A stretch of DNA of 64,000 nt from Mucidula mucida (taxonomy: Eukaryota > Basidiomycota > Agaricomycetes > Agaricales > Physalacriaceae), in the NCBI GenBank assembly GCA_015501055.1, contig JADNYV010000005.1, positions 558,001 through 622,000 of the forward strand, given 5' to 3'. The notes beneath the pieces are model-generated. The model was not told the origin of the DNA. It ran no database searches and saw nothing but the letters and a program-made list of their open reading frames with translations. A program made the translations under genes and the position numbers. Positions 13,923-24,900 of the stretch are shown in pieces (the stretch's first letter is position 1; each line of letters opens with the position of its first letter).

Positions 13923-14359
13923 CGAGGACCAGCACAATACTTTTGCCTATTACTGTATATCCATGACGCATATTCGACGAACGCTCAATTATTTACTTAC
14001 TTGAAGGGGCAATGAAGGGGTTCAAATTGTTGGTGTAGCATTTGACACTTGTACTGTTATGACCGTGTGATTTAGTCGAGTCTTGTAACTTGTGAAGGAA
14101 GATCTCTGAAATCCGCTTCCTTGTGTTGATGTCGCTTGTGGACGGCGACAGTCAGAGTACTAAGAACCATGAACTAAGTCCCGAAAGACCCGCGACGAAT
14201 TGTGAAAACACTGCGTTTTTGGGACTAAATGACGCTTTGTTCACAACAGATTCGAGGCGACGACAAGATGACGCGGGATTTGGAGGAGGTAACACATTGT
14301 GTTCAGCGGACTAGTCACGAGCGGATAGAGTACAGAGGGATATTACAGACAGAATACAA
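13923..14359. other. Intergenic region between convergent genes
   Basis: About 440 bp between the stop codons of the DUF3712 gene (+) and the peroxin gene (-). It should carry both 3' untranslated regions. No coding or repeat signal was seen. Confidence 0.5.
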
Positions 14360-15553
14360 CTAATGTTTGGACACGGTGTCTGGCAACGCGGTACTCCTTG
14401 CGGGGGAGGATGATTCGGCAAGGTCTGTGACAGGAGGATCGTTGGAGATTAATGCAATGCGGGACCAGCGACGGAATCGGGTGTATTTGCCGATGCCACC
14501 TTTGGGGCCTTTTGCCTCCCATTTGTTGTCACCATAGACCCAACCGTCGGCGTCTGTGAGCTCTTCTTCCGAGTCATCTTCGTCTTGTTCGGTTGGCTTT
14601 GGGTCATCGACTTGGATAGTGGCGGCTCTCTCGTGCTTGACCCTGCCAGCAGCCTTTGCGAGAAGCCCCTCATCCTCGCTAGGAAGGGAGCGGACCTCTC
14701 TAGTGGGTGCAGCCCCCTCTTCTGTATGGACAATGACGCTCCACTCTGGTTCCTCCCAGACCCAGCCGGGGGGAAGAGGGAATGCAGCTGGGGGTTGTAC
14801 GGGAGCAAGTGAAGAGGAACACCAGGATGGACGTTCATTTGGAAGAAGTGCTGCTGTCCAGTCGAGGCCCATCCACCATCGCTGGTTTTCGTAAATAGTA
14901 AAGAGGAAGCGGTCCGGTGAGGAAGAGGAGGAGACGGAGGAAGGGGTAAAGTGTGTGGTGACAGGAAGAGGTCGACCAGATATGCGTGACCAGAGAGAGT
15001 AGATGGCCCAACGGACCCAAGCACTACGCCAGAGAGTGCCGGTTATGTAACCGAACCAAGGAGCCCGCCAACAAAGAAGGAGTGTTCCTCCTACTCCGAG
15101 TAGAATACGTCCAGGTACTATGAATCCTATTGCAAGCCAAACAACGTACAACACAACCCCAGCACGCACAGTGAGTGTATGAGGAAGAGCAACTTGGGGG
15201 AGGAGTGATGAGAGGAGGAGTATGTCATCCACTGTACGCTGTAATGCGTCTTCCGTTCCAAGTGGCTTTTGGGGTGCAGGAAGAGGAGGAGAGACGAAGA
15301 GTGCAAGGATGGCAAGGGCGCCTATGATAGTGACGCGTGCGCCGAGGCAAAAGGCCCACCAGCCAGCCAGCGCCAGCCATGACGAATACCAGTTCCCGGC
15401 CCGCCAACTTGCGACTTGGGCACACCGTCGCACCACGCGCACAATAGGTCCAACGCGTAACAGCGCAGCTACCAACGGCGTTGGCGACGTCCTTAACCAT
15501 TCGCCTGTTATCGCTTCCGTCTCCGTCATGGTGGCAAGAGTTGACTTGCACAC
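14360..15553 (-). CDS. Peroxin of the Pex24/Pex28-32 group with dysferlin (DysF) domain
   Basis: A single-exon gene of 397 codons. A second in-frame ATG at 15529 (MTETEAITGEW) is an equally good start. The N-terminal half has hydrophobic segments (about residues 55-90 and 125-165) that resemble the reticulon-like membrane region of this family. The C-terminal half shows DysF signatures: FTIYENQRWWMGLDW near residue 220, PPGWVWEEPEW near 262, and DGWVYGDNKWEAKG with KYTRFRRWSR near 345-370. Known family members sit in the ER or peroxisome membrane and regulate peroxisome number and size at contact sites; that role is assigned by family. It is convergent with the DUF3712 gene, and tRNA-Tyr lies 65 bp upstream of its start. 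Confidence 0.82.
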   Translation of the reverse strand: MCKSTLATMTETEAITGEWLRTSPTPLVAALLRVGPIVRVVRRCAQVASWRAGNWYSSWLALAGWWAFCLGARVTIIGALAILALFVSPPLPAPQKPLGTEDALQRTVDDILLLSSLLPQVALPHTLTVRAGVVLYVVWLAIGFIVPGRILLGVGGTLLLCWRAPWFGYITGTLWRSAWVRWAIYSLWSRISGRPLPVTTHFTPSSVSSSSSPDRFLFTIYENQRWWMGLDWTAALLPNERPSWCSSSLAPVQPPAAFPLPPGWVWEEPEWSVIVHTEEGAAPTREVRSLPSEDEGLLAKAAGRVKHERAATIQVDDPKPTEQDEDDSEEELTDADGWVYGDNKWEAKGPKGGIGKYTRFRRWSRIALISNDPPVTDLAESSSPARSTALPDTVSKH

Positions 15554-15618
15554 TTACTCTGATCCGTAACACACCCAAAACGATCGGGCCATACAGTTTT
15601 CCTCTGCACAGAATATCA

Positions 15619-15704
15619 CCGACCTTAGCTCAGTTGGAAGAGCGCAAGACTGTAATGGTTACCACTTCATCTTGATGTCGCCTGTTCGAACCAGGCAGGT
15701 CGGA
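15619..15704 (+). tRNA. tRNA-Tyr (GUA) with intron
   Basis: The cloverleaf reads directly: acceptor stem CCGACCT (15619-15625) pairs with AGGTCGG (15697-15703), followed by discriminator A at 15704. The D-arm contains AGCTCAGTTGGAAGAGC. Anticodon stem CAAGA (15645-15649) pairs with TCTTG (15670-15674), and anticodon GTA is at 15652-15654. The T-arm is GCCTG-TTCGAAC-CAGGC. A 13 nt intron lies just 3' of the anticodon at about 15656-15668, as expected for eukaryotic tRNA-Tyr. Internal A and B boxes are present. The run TTTTTT at 15714 is a likely Pol III terminator. Confidence 0.93.
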
Positions 15705-15736
15705 TAATTAGGTTTTTTCATCGGTGCTACCTTCTA

Positions 15737-15755
15737 AAACCGTTAGTAACGGTTT
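15737..15755. repeat. Perfect palindrome AAACCGTTA-G-TAACGGTTT
   Basis: Nine-base arms flank a single central G, 33 bp after the tRNA-Tyr gene. Each arm holds TAACGG, the core bound by Myb-type proteins. A regulatory or transposon-end role is unproven. Confidence 0.6.
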
Positions 15756-15783
15756 CGATACCGGCGCGGGTTCTGGACACGCG

Positions 15784-15864
15784 ATGTGGCGCGGGGCTGG
15801 GGGTCAGGAAAAAACCATCGTTTTTTACCTATCACATGATAAAATCATGTGAGCTGCGCCACAT
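15784..15864. repeat. Nested inverted repeat
   Basis: The outer arms ATGTGGCGC (15784-15792) and GCGCCACAT (15856-15864) enclose an inner palindrome, TCACATGAT-AAA-ATCATGTGA (15832-15852). The inner arms hold CACATG, an E-box-like core. The nesting suggests a cruciform-forming element, a small inverted-repeat transposon remnant, or a binding site. Confidence 0.55.
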
Positions 15865-16343
15865 TTCTTTCCTCAGCCACTTCTTGTATGGGCAAGGCCT
15901 CCTCTACACTGTGCAGAAGCACCGTACTCTACTAGCTAATGGCAACTGACTGACAATCTGTTGTGATTTATAACCTAATGTATATGATCATCAAGCTGAC
16001 ATAGGTCCTGTAAAAAAACAGTGTAGTAAGCTCAAGGCTGACTCAAGATATCTGCTATCGTATCAACAATAGATTGTTGTCCATCGTGAAACGTGTCCGT
16101 TACAAATCTAGACCTCAAGGAGAATACTTGATCGCAGTATTCGTATTTAAAAAGCTTGCGCTACAACTGCAGCTCATATGCATGGTCCAGACACCGTTCA
16201 AGTTGAGCTAGTGCGGACAGCAGAAAGAGCCTTTTAGTCATCTGTCCAACTGTGCGCTTCTTGCATAAAAACGCGCGGAGAATAGCGTAGCACATCAATT
16301 GAGAAACTAAACACGCTCATGTGACTCTACGCCCTTTCGCCTG

Positions 16344-17895
16344 TCAATTCGCCAAATCCAGCCCAAAGACACAATCTACCGTAAGCCTCTGCTGGCAAAC
16401 CGGACAATGCACAGAGGTCACGACCGCGTTCATGATGCATCTAATAGCATAAGTGAATGTCATTAGTGAAATCAACCCGAAAAGGAATCGGTACGAACGC
16501 GCGACAGAAAACATGCCCGCAGAGTGTGGCGCTTGCATTGGCGCAGGGATCGCGCGTGCAGATTCGGCAGTGCATGCGGGGACCTAGGCTCGTACTGATG
16601 CAGTCAGCCGTGAAGTACGCAGGCGTAATAAGGCCACACAACCGGACGTTGAAGGAACTCTGGGTACTGGAGGAGGGGCGACGTACGCGAGGAGGCAAGA
16701 GTGATAAGTGGCGCTGGCACTGATTGGAGGCGTATCAGAAACCAGTCCCTCAACCCAAGCGGCGTAGTCTATGCTATTGTCGGTGTCGGTGTCTTGCACC
16801 TGTTCCGGTGTTAATACCTACTATCATCAAGTATAAAGGAGTATACCAGTGTGTTCTGGAACGTAAATTGACACGCCCAAGTCGGAGGAGCCTTGGGCTC
16901 GACGCCTTCTTCTTTTTCTGTATTCTTTTCATTCGCACGCGTCTTTCGTTTTGATTCCAGGACGGGACTCATTGTCTTGACGGTCTTGTCGGAATGGACC
17001 TGTATAGCGGTAAAAAAAAACCGCTCGATGAGAAACCGCGAACGTACCGATGCCGTGTCCCAGGACGCATTTTTTGGAATAGCAGGCTCCGGATCTGGCG
17101 AGTGAATTGACATGCTATGCTAAACAAAACTTGATAGTCAACATCGAGGAAAATGATATAGCCAAAGCCCACCTCCATATGAGCCTCAAGGGTATCAAAC
17201 CCCTTCTCACAGCGCGAACAAACCGTATGCAGTGGCGACACCCTCCAATGCTCTTCCAGCGTATCCACCGATTCGAATATCTTCCTGCAAGTAACGCAAG
17301 TCTGCTCCGCGTGCGCAGAATCCAGATGCTACCCCCCGAAAAAGTTGCAAATTCTGAACACCGCGACGAAGAGGTAATACAGTATACTTACCCACCAAGT
17401 TCAACGGCGTTGAAGAATCCCTTGTCGCAATTCAACACCTTGCACGTCGGGTGCACCGCCGAGAGCGCGTAGTGCTCGCGGAGCTGATGCTCGTATACGT
17501 CCGTGATGCGGCACTCTTTCAGTGCACAGTCCATCTTGGGGTGTTGCTCCTCGATGTGCTGCACGGGCATCAGCATCAGCCCTCGATGATCCAGGTCGAC
17601 GCACATACCACAGCGCACAGGGCATCCGTCTTGAACCCCTTGCCACAGACATGGCAGTTGGGGTGCGCGGGCGAGCCTCTGTAGTGTTCATTCAAATACG
17701 ACTCTTCGCGAAACGCGCGCGCACACGTGTGGCAGTGGTGCGTCGGGGGGTGTTTCGCGTTGTTGTGCTAGTACCGCAGTCAGAAGACTAGGAGTGAAGA
17801 GGAGGAGGAGGAGGAGGAGGGAGGACACACCGCGTCTAATGCGTACTTGTCTGTGAACTGGCGGTCGCAGCGGGACAGTGCGCCGGCTTGGGCAT
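16344..17895 (-). CDS. C2H2 zinc-finger protein with C-terminal RING finger
   Basis: The ATG at 17895 opens MPKPAHCP. One base is probably missing in the GGG run 17872-17874 (plus strand), since the next frame reads CDRQFTDKYALDAH, completing finger 1. After a GGA-rich intron come CHTCARAFREESYLNEH and CHVCGKGFKTDALCAVH. Further exons give CKVLNCDKGFFNAVEL, HLDSAH, TCVTCRKIFESVDTLEEHW and CSRCEKGFDTLEAH. A disordered basic/acidic stretch follows, then a RING: CRICTRDPCANASATLCGHV joined to FCRACIMNAVVTSVHCPVC (C3HC4), across an intron with its donor in GCgttcgt. The stop at 16344 follows GLDLAN. RING domains of this kind usually act as E3 ubiquitin ligases, and C2H2 arrays bind nucleic acid or protein; both roles are inferred from domain knowledge. 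The substrate is unknown. Confidence 0.75.
17799..17824. repeat. (GGA)n microsatellite
   Basis: About eight GGA units lie in the first intron of the C2H2/RING gene. On the coding strand this is a TCC-rich pyrimidine tract close to the intron's 5' splice site. Confidence 0.85.
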
Positions 17896-18502
17896 GCTGG
17901 GAACCTAAGGAGAACCATGGCTGGCAAGCTGATATAATTTATACACCACGACTCGCGTCCCTTTCCACTAAGTAGCAGTGGGAAAGGCGAGGTAGAAAAT
18001 GGCAAGGAAGGTGAAAGGCTAAAGTTAGGAGGGTGTGCTTTTTGCTATCCTCGATGGAAAAGTAGACTGCGAGAACTGTATTCTGGCAGGCACGAAGGTT
18101 ATTTACGTGACGCGATATATGGGAAATTAGAGAACGCACTGTTCTGCTCCTCCATGCCTGCGGGGATCTTCGTGCGAGGTACATTCACTGAGTTCACCGT
18201 GAAGAAAAGCGTTATATCTGTGAACATGGTCAAAAGCGTTTTGAGATTGTAGTGAGGCCAATACACTGACATTCTTGCATACACAGCGTAGGTAGTCACT
18301 AATCACAAAGTCATGAGTTAATTCAATGCCAACGTCGTTCCATTTTCCCACGCGGCGCTTATGCCAGCCTGAGAGTGATGCCGAAAAACAAATCGATCCA
18401 TAGAACACATACCACAGAACATACGAGAACAGAAATAATGAAGCATATCTAAAGTGCATGAACATCCGAGGACTTCCACGGACCCGCATCCCTTACAATC
18501 TC
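17896..18502. other. Intergenic region
   Basis: About 600 bp: the promoter of the C2H2/RING gene and the 3' region of the CLASP gene, both on the minus strand. Short open frames here lack splice support and family patterns. Confidence 0.5.
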
Positions 18503-20921
18503 CTAAATCAACGCGACGTTCTCTCTCTCCCCACCACTAACACCAAACATAAACTGACCAGCACTCTCTGAATCCTTTCCTTCCGGCCCGAGTTTCCTGT
18601 TGTAATCCAACATAAATGGCTTCGACAGATTAGTCGTATCTCTTCCCATATGAAGATAACCCGCGGGCGGTGATAGGGGCGAAGACGGCGTGAACAAGAA
18701 ACCTTGTTCAATAGACGAGAGAAAGAGGAGATCGGCGTCTTTTCTAGCTGTTTGGCCTCCCAGAGCGCGCGCTCGGTCATCACGGGAGTAGGCGTGGTAG
18801 GACGAGGAGTGGCTGCCGCTACTTGTATTTGCACATTGTTTGAGGAAGGATCAACAACGTCTTGCGTTTGCTCAAGCTGGGGTTGATCATCTTCTGATCC
18901 TGCTTCTTGTACCTCCTCAACTGGAACTTGGATCTCCGCCTCTACGGCCGGTGTATCTATTGCTTCGGTGGTGACCTCTGCTTTCTCATCCGCAGCCGGA
19001 GACGCCCCAATGTCAACCTCAGGCGATGATATAGGAAGCTGAGGAATATCTTCTGTCGCAGGAACATCTGGGGTTGGTGCCTTCTCTGACGGCGTTGCTA
19101 TTCGACTTGCAGGCCGTGAGCGCATGGGTCCCGACTTTGCATCCGTCTTTGTCGATTCCGCCTTTCTCGATCCAGCGCCCCAGGTCGGCTTCGAAACTGG
19201 GGCGGGTTTCTTCGTGACTGGTTTCACAAGACCAGTCTTCTTTGGCACAAAGCCAGCATTTTTACTAGGAACTGTTGCTTTGTGCGAAGCTTTGGAGGTA
19301 ATCGCCACACTAGCCTTTGTCGAAGTCGTCAATTTCGCGGTCGCGTCTGATTTGGCCGCTGAAGGAACCTTCGTAGCCGCTACACGACTCGCCGCCGCCG
19401 CCGCACTGGGTGCAGGCTGCCTGGTAGGCTTGAACGAAGACTGTTGTTTCGGCTCAGGCTTCTTCCCAAGCTGCGGTACTTCGGGCCTATTGCGTCCGAA
19501 CAAACTACGCGTACGCGTATGTCCCTGGACTTGTGTTTGACCAGGCAGTCCTCGTACAGGAAGAATAGGTGCAGCGGGTGTTGATTTGATGGCAGAGTGG
19601 TCTTCACCTTCGTCACCATTGGAGGGGAATGCGACAACTGTCGGGATAGCTGCCCTTTGAGCATCACTCGAGGTTGGAGGCGCGGGGCGCGGGGCCCGTA
19701 CGGGTGGTCGTACTGGCATCGTGGACGAGGTGGAAGACGTGGATTTGGCTAGGGAAGGTGCCGGCCGAGCAGGACGCGTCGGACCCGGGGCGTTGTGTGC
19801 ATCTTTCAGGCTAGACGTCGATGCCTTGGAGGGAAGTGTTGGTCGAATAGGTATCGTAGCTGGAGGAGGCATCGCTTTCGAAGAAAGACTGTTGTTGGTA
19901 GCCGCGTCGCGAGATGGTCGGATAGGATCCCGTGAGGAGGCGCGTGTGCCGTCGATCGTAAGGAAGAAGACGTAGACTTGGCTAATGTCTGTACTTTGGA
20001 ACTCGAAGACATTGCGAGGGAAGACGACGCAGAGCTCTGAGTAGAGACTGCAGATGTCGAAGACGATAGAGTCTTTTTCGATTGTGCAGGGGGTACCTTC
20101 TTCGTTGCTGTGACATTCAGGTATTTCTTGATTGTAGGCGTAAGCGGTGCAGTAAAACTGAAAATGTTTGATGAGTATCGGCTACAGCAGCGAGCAAGGC
20201 GACACACCTTTCAATGCGATTTGGAAACAACAACTTGTAGGCCTCGAAAATTTTGCGCCCAAGCTTTCTTACATCCGCGTTAGCATCGCGCGATGCAAGC
20301 TTAATCATGGCCTCCACGTGTTTGGCCCTTGCCTCCTTCTCAAGATCCGGTGGATTAAAGCAGTTTAGACATGTCAGTGCGCCTTCGCAGGCAATAACCC
20401 TGAGCGATGCCGACTTGTCTTTGACCGACTGCAACAGGTGTGGTAAGATGGCCGGAAGTTGGGTGCTCTCGACAATGACGAGAATGCAAGCGCGTGAACG
20501 ATTCACAACAACTTTGCTCGTGCGCGCGCATAGGGATAGAAGTGTAGGCAGAAATGTACTGAGTAAAGGCTCGAAGCCGTTTCCGAGTCCTGCAGCTAGT
20601 TCTGAGACGAAGTCGATGGCGGCGCCTGAAAGCCGCGTTCGCTCCGATTTCATGGCGCTACTAATGGGCTCCGCCTGGGAACGCAGCGCCGGAATTAGCG
20701 CTTCAGGGTAGTCGCATGCTCCACCGTCCTTGCAGAGCAGTGTTAGCCTGGATATGGCCGTCGAAATTTTGTCCCATGAGTCTTCAGTTTCCGGAGTACA
20801 GATGGCTGGACTGAGAGTGCGCAAATGGAAGGTAACATCGCTAGCTGAAGTGCACTGTAGAGAATAGGTTAATATGAGTGATATCGGAGGACAGGACTGA
20901 TTGACTGACATTTACCGCCAT
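18503..20921 (-). CDS. CLASP-type microtubule protein (TOG domain)
   Basis: Exon 1 is only 12 nt (20921-20910, MAVN), then exon 2 is 20854-20208 and exon 3 starts at 20157. Exon 2 is one CLASP_N/TOG alpha-solenoid: helices such as DSWDKISTAISRLTLL, GAAIDFVSELAAGLGNGFEP and CARTSKVVVNRSRACILVIV fit the family. The rest is Ser/Pro/Lys-rich and basic, with PxxP and R-S repeats, like CLASP microtubule-binding regions. Two frame breaks look like sequence errors: near 19955, and at the AAA run 18722-18724 where PISSF continues in another frame as LSSIEQGFLFTPSSPLSPP. The true end is VALI at 18503. CLASPs rescue microtubules at plus ends, kinetochores and the cortex. At about 720 residues this protein has one TOG domain and is shorter than animal CLASPs. 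Confidence 0.82.
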
Positions 20922-21915
20922 GGCAAGGAGATGGTCAGGACCAAGGTGTGGAGTCCCGAATTTAACCAACAACAATGGCGATCACATGCCCGCGTGGCTT
21001 GACCCGTTTTGGCTCCGATCACATCGGCTAAGGCCGAATGCCTGAAGGCGCTTTTAGGGAGTAAGTAGTTAGTACATCAAGAGTACATCCAGGCGGCGCG
21101 ACAATAAACTATATAATGTTTGACTGATGCATAAAGCTCCGAGAAATATCCGTGGTGGTTGGTTGGTGGCGGAAGTTGGGTCGCTGTTCAAAGTTTGTAC
21201 TCAGTAAGTACTTAAGACAGATCGCTTGAGGTCATCCTATCAGTATCAAAGTCTCATCAGTTCGCTGAGTAGTAAGTAACCCCGAGAATAAGATAAACCG
21301 GCAGACACCGCTCTGAGCCGATAGCTTTGAGAGCGCCCGCACCAGGACAGACTGTTGATAACGAGCTACGTTTGGAGCCAGCACGTCGGACAGAGGATTC
21401 CGTCTCCCAGTTCGCTCATTTCGTCTTCAATAGAAGTACTCTTGAAGAATAATTCTCTGATATGAGCCGCCATTTAATAGACCTATTTTGGCTTCAGAGC
21501 AATACAACGACGTCCGACGTCCGTTGCGGACCATGGAGACGGCAGATTCAGCAAAGGGATTACTTGCGTCCCGAAATTAACTCCCAATTAGTAGTCTCGT
21601 TACTCAGACTCGATGTGATGAAGGAAGACAGTCGTTCCTCCAACTAAAAGCCTACTGCCATAGTTGGCGCTTGCTTTGTTCCGCATGACGACTCGCGGCA
21701 GTCCCCTTTATTCATGCCTCGTGTGTTACTTTGAAAGAGCGCTTGAACCATACTGGAAGCTTTTCCAATCTCCATAACCCACACGCTTCGGAATGAAGTC
21801 GAGTTGAACTGGAGTATGCATCATAATGATATGGATCCAAGCAAAAATAGAGAGAAAGACATGCATGAAAGGTAAGTACATATGCGCCAGAGAAAAAAAT
21901 TAGGTGAATGAATGA
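20922..21915. other. Long intergenic region after the truncated dynein gene
   Basis: About 990 bp between the dynein tail stop and the CLASP start, both on the minus strand. It holds the CLASP promoter and whatever lies beyond the dynein break. I searched all frames by eye for the conserved sequence that normally follows in dynein (FITFVQDLKRK-like) and for AAA+ motor motifs, and found none. Confidence 0.55.
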
Positions 21916-24900
21916 CTAAAATCGCCTCACAGTAGACGCGCCCCCTACAATACCCTCTATAGAATGATGTTCTAAATCATTCCTCGCCTTGAGAATGGAG
22001 GCGTGCATCTCACGCATCACTAATCCCAATTTCACTCCAAAACGATTGAGGATATCCTTCTGCCATGAGTCATACTTGGCATTGACTCGAGCCTGCACCT
22101 GCTCGTAATCTATGACGCAGACGCCGAACGACACTTGGCTATCAGAAGTGTCGAACGTCGACCGGGTCTTCTTGATCTCGGTAAGCAGTTGTTGCCAGTG
22201 TGCTAGTGAATCTCCAAGTCGGTTGAAAACATACTCGGCTTCCAGATCCCAAAGGGATTGGAACTGTAGCCATTTCGCCATGTAGTCCTTCAGTTGTTGT
22301 ACTTTCGCTTCAATCAAGACGAAAGGCTTCTGGAGAACTTCGGGGTTCAACCGTGTCAACTGCGACAAGTCCCTTCAGACACAATGTAGAGGTGGGGCAA
22401 AAAAACGAACCAGTGAGGTGTATGTCGATTCAGCCAGGGTACCTCCTTGCATTTGAAGACCAATTTCGTAACGGGAGCTCTGTATCCGGCGTAAACGACA
22501 AACAACACCTGAGGAAGTATGAGCTGGAGACTCTATCTGGTTGACCGAACACGCACCCAGCCATTCATGCAATTGATGCAGCCACGACGCCCGTGCATGT
22601 TCAATTGGTGGATCAAGAAAAATAACCTGATTCTGGATGCGAATCTCGTGTACAAGAGGCCTAACAGTCATGTTTGCTTCAAGGAACTAGTATAAGATTC
22701 GATAAGAGTTCTGGCCGGAGAATGGACTGAAGACAAAGTACCTTCTCTTCTTTGATAACACGTTTATCTCCTCTCCGCTTGCCAGCAACTTCTCTGGACG
22801 GCATGTCACGCCTAATTTCACCATCGTCCGTCCTGTCAAACTCCTGACACCAAACGTGAATTACTTGAGTCAACCGCTGGAGGAGAATGATTTCAATGGA
22901 TTTGTCGAGGTCTGCGACCCAATGCTCCAAGTTCGCATAACCTTCTAGATTCAGCCTGTCGATCTGAAAACTCGTTTGGTTTAAGACGAGAGGAGAAATG
23001 AGCTATGCTTACGGCTGCTTGTATCTTGCTTAATAACTCCGAGAAGACCTCAAAAGTATATGAACAAGTCGACAAATCTTCGATAGCGCGCAGGATATCC
23101 TTATAAAGATCGATGACGCTATTTGTCTTGTCCTGCGAATTTTTAGCAAAGGATGTGAACCACATAGCCAGAATCGTACCTGCAACACAGACACCACGCT
23201 AGCGAATTCCCGCACGAATTGATTATGTCGGTTATCGCGACCGTCAGCGCCAGACACATATCTCCCAGTGTCATATTGATTTACGAAGTGATCCCAACGG
23301 ATGTTCATACCTGACGGACTGTGAGAACGATTAAAAGGCAGAATGCCAGGCATACCTTTGCTTATCATTCGCTGAGAATCATTTCGATATTCTGCAACCA
23401 GCCACTCGATTCCTTTGTTGTTCTCCACAAGGTCCAAAGTCTGGCCATAAGTTCTTACGGTTTCCATCAGACTGACGGCATGGGGGTACACCCGCTTAGC
23501 GTCCTTTGCCATATTTGTGATGGCATGTGGAACCTGAAAATTCAACCAGAGCAGATTCCGGACTTCTTTGAAGAGGGTGATGATTTGTGGGTCGAAATTT
23601 ACCGCCAACTGGAACCCGCCACCTCGTAGCCGTACGATCTCAAAGAGCCTCCCGTCCACGCTCATATTCCGCCGATTGATATCATGCAGCCATGCATCAT
23701 ACACCGGGCGAGTGTCGAGTTTCTTCCGAAATGCGCTACTTTCGGATTGAAGCTTCTGACCTTCGGCATAGAGCTCCCATCCTTTACCGAGGACATCTTC
23801 AACACGCTTCATGTAGGTAATGAGCTGCCGTTCAATCTGACGAGCCCAGATGATGGCTCCAGCTATGGGTGGTAGATCACGCATTTGCGACATGTGGTAC
23901 GCTTCAGAATACCGATACTGCGTTTTGAACTAGAGGTTAAAGTACGTGTCAGAGACGAAGGCAAGTCGATAGACTTTGTGGAGTACCTTATCATGAAGAT
24001 GTTTGATGTCTTCTTTGACGGAGTCAATGAGTTGGGTCTGATACTCTTGAATGGCGCCTCGAATCTGAACGTGTACGAAGTGAGAAAGCGAAGCTTAGAT
24101 GAACACAGCGCGTGCTGACCTTAGGCCGAACAAAAAGAGCATTAAATTTCGAGAAAACGCGAAACATTTCGTTCGCATTTCTTGCTGTGCCTAGTCGGTC
24201 ACGCAATCGAGCGATTATCTGGTTTTCGACGCGAGAAACACGCTCATTATAAGCGTTCTCCGCGGCGACCCAGATCTCAGTCCCTTCTGCACCGTGATGA
24301 TCAGAGACAAGGCATAAGTAACAGAACACCAATGCTGACCTGTAGACACGTCGAGAACATCAATTCGCTTCACAACCTCGTACGCCTCTTTCACCTCTTC
24401 TTCCATATCCATACCACCCACATCCATCCCCACAGACCCCAGCCCCTTCGTCGGCCCAGTCATCACCGCCAACTGCTCGTGTTGCTTCCTCCAATCTCGT
24501 AGGTATCGCGCTCGCTCTTGGAGCTTGGCGTGAGCAGGAACGACCTTGATGGGTATAAATCGCTCAGCCCTCTTCCTCGTCACTTCACGAGCGACATTGG
24601 TGAATTCTTTCATCAAGTCGTCCCATGTTCTGAAAATATTCATGGTCTGGGAGAGAAGGCGATCAAATGTCTCGTAAGGGGTATAGGGAAGTCGATGCGA
24701 AGTGAGAATGCGAAGAAGTTGGTCATTGAAATCCCGAGAGATAGCCTCTACCAGGGGGAGTGCACGGCGGATGGGATAGGGAGAAAGCCGAAGTTTCCGG
24801 TTTATGTGACCGAAAATTAAGACCAAGGATTCTTGTATCTTGTCTAGATCCGTTGCTGACAACAACTCGTTGAGAGGGAAATCCTTCATGAGCTGATTGT

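Larger units (their letters stand above)
15705..16343. other. Intergenic region with inverted repeats
   Basis: About 640 bp between tRNA-Tyr and the 3' end of the zinc-finger gene. The first 160 bp hold the inverted repeats listed separately. The rest is AT-rich with no coding pattern. Confidence 0.5.

Noticed and set aside
14449..15024. Long open frames overlapping the peroxin gene on both strands
   Set aside because: They are GC-rich shadow frames with no family pattern. The 1.2 kb peroxin frame has the DysF motifs.
22893..23365. Insertions in the dynein tail reading frames
   Set aside because: The extra residues, such as those after MISKG, are introns with gt...ag ends. Joined exons follow the family without insertion.
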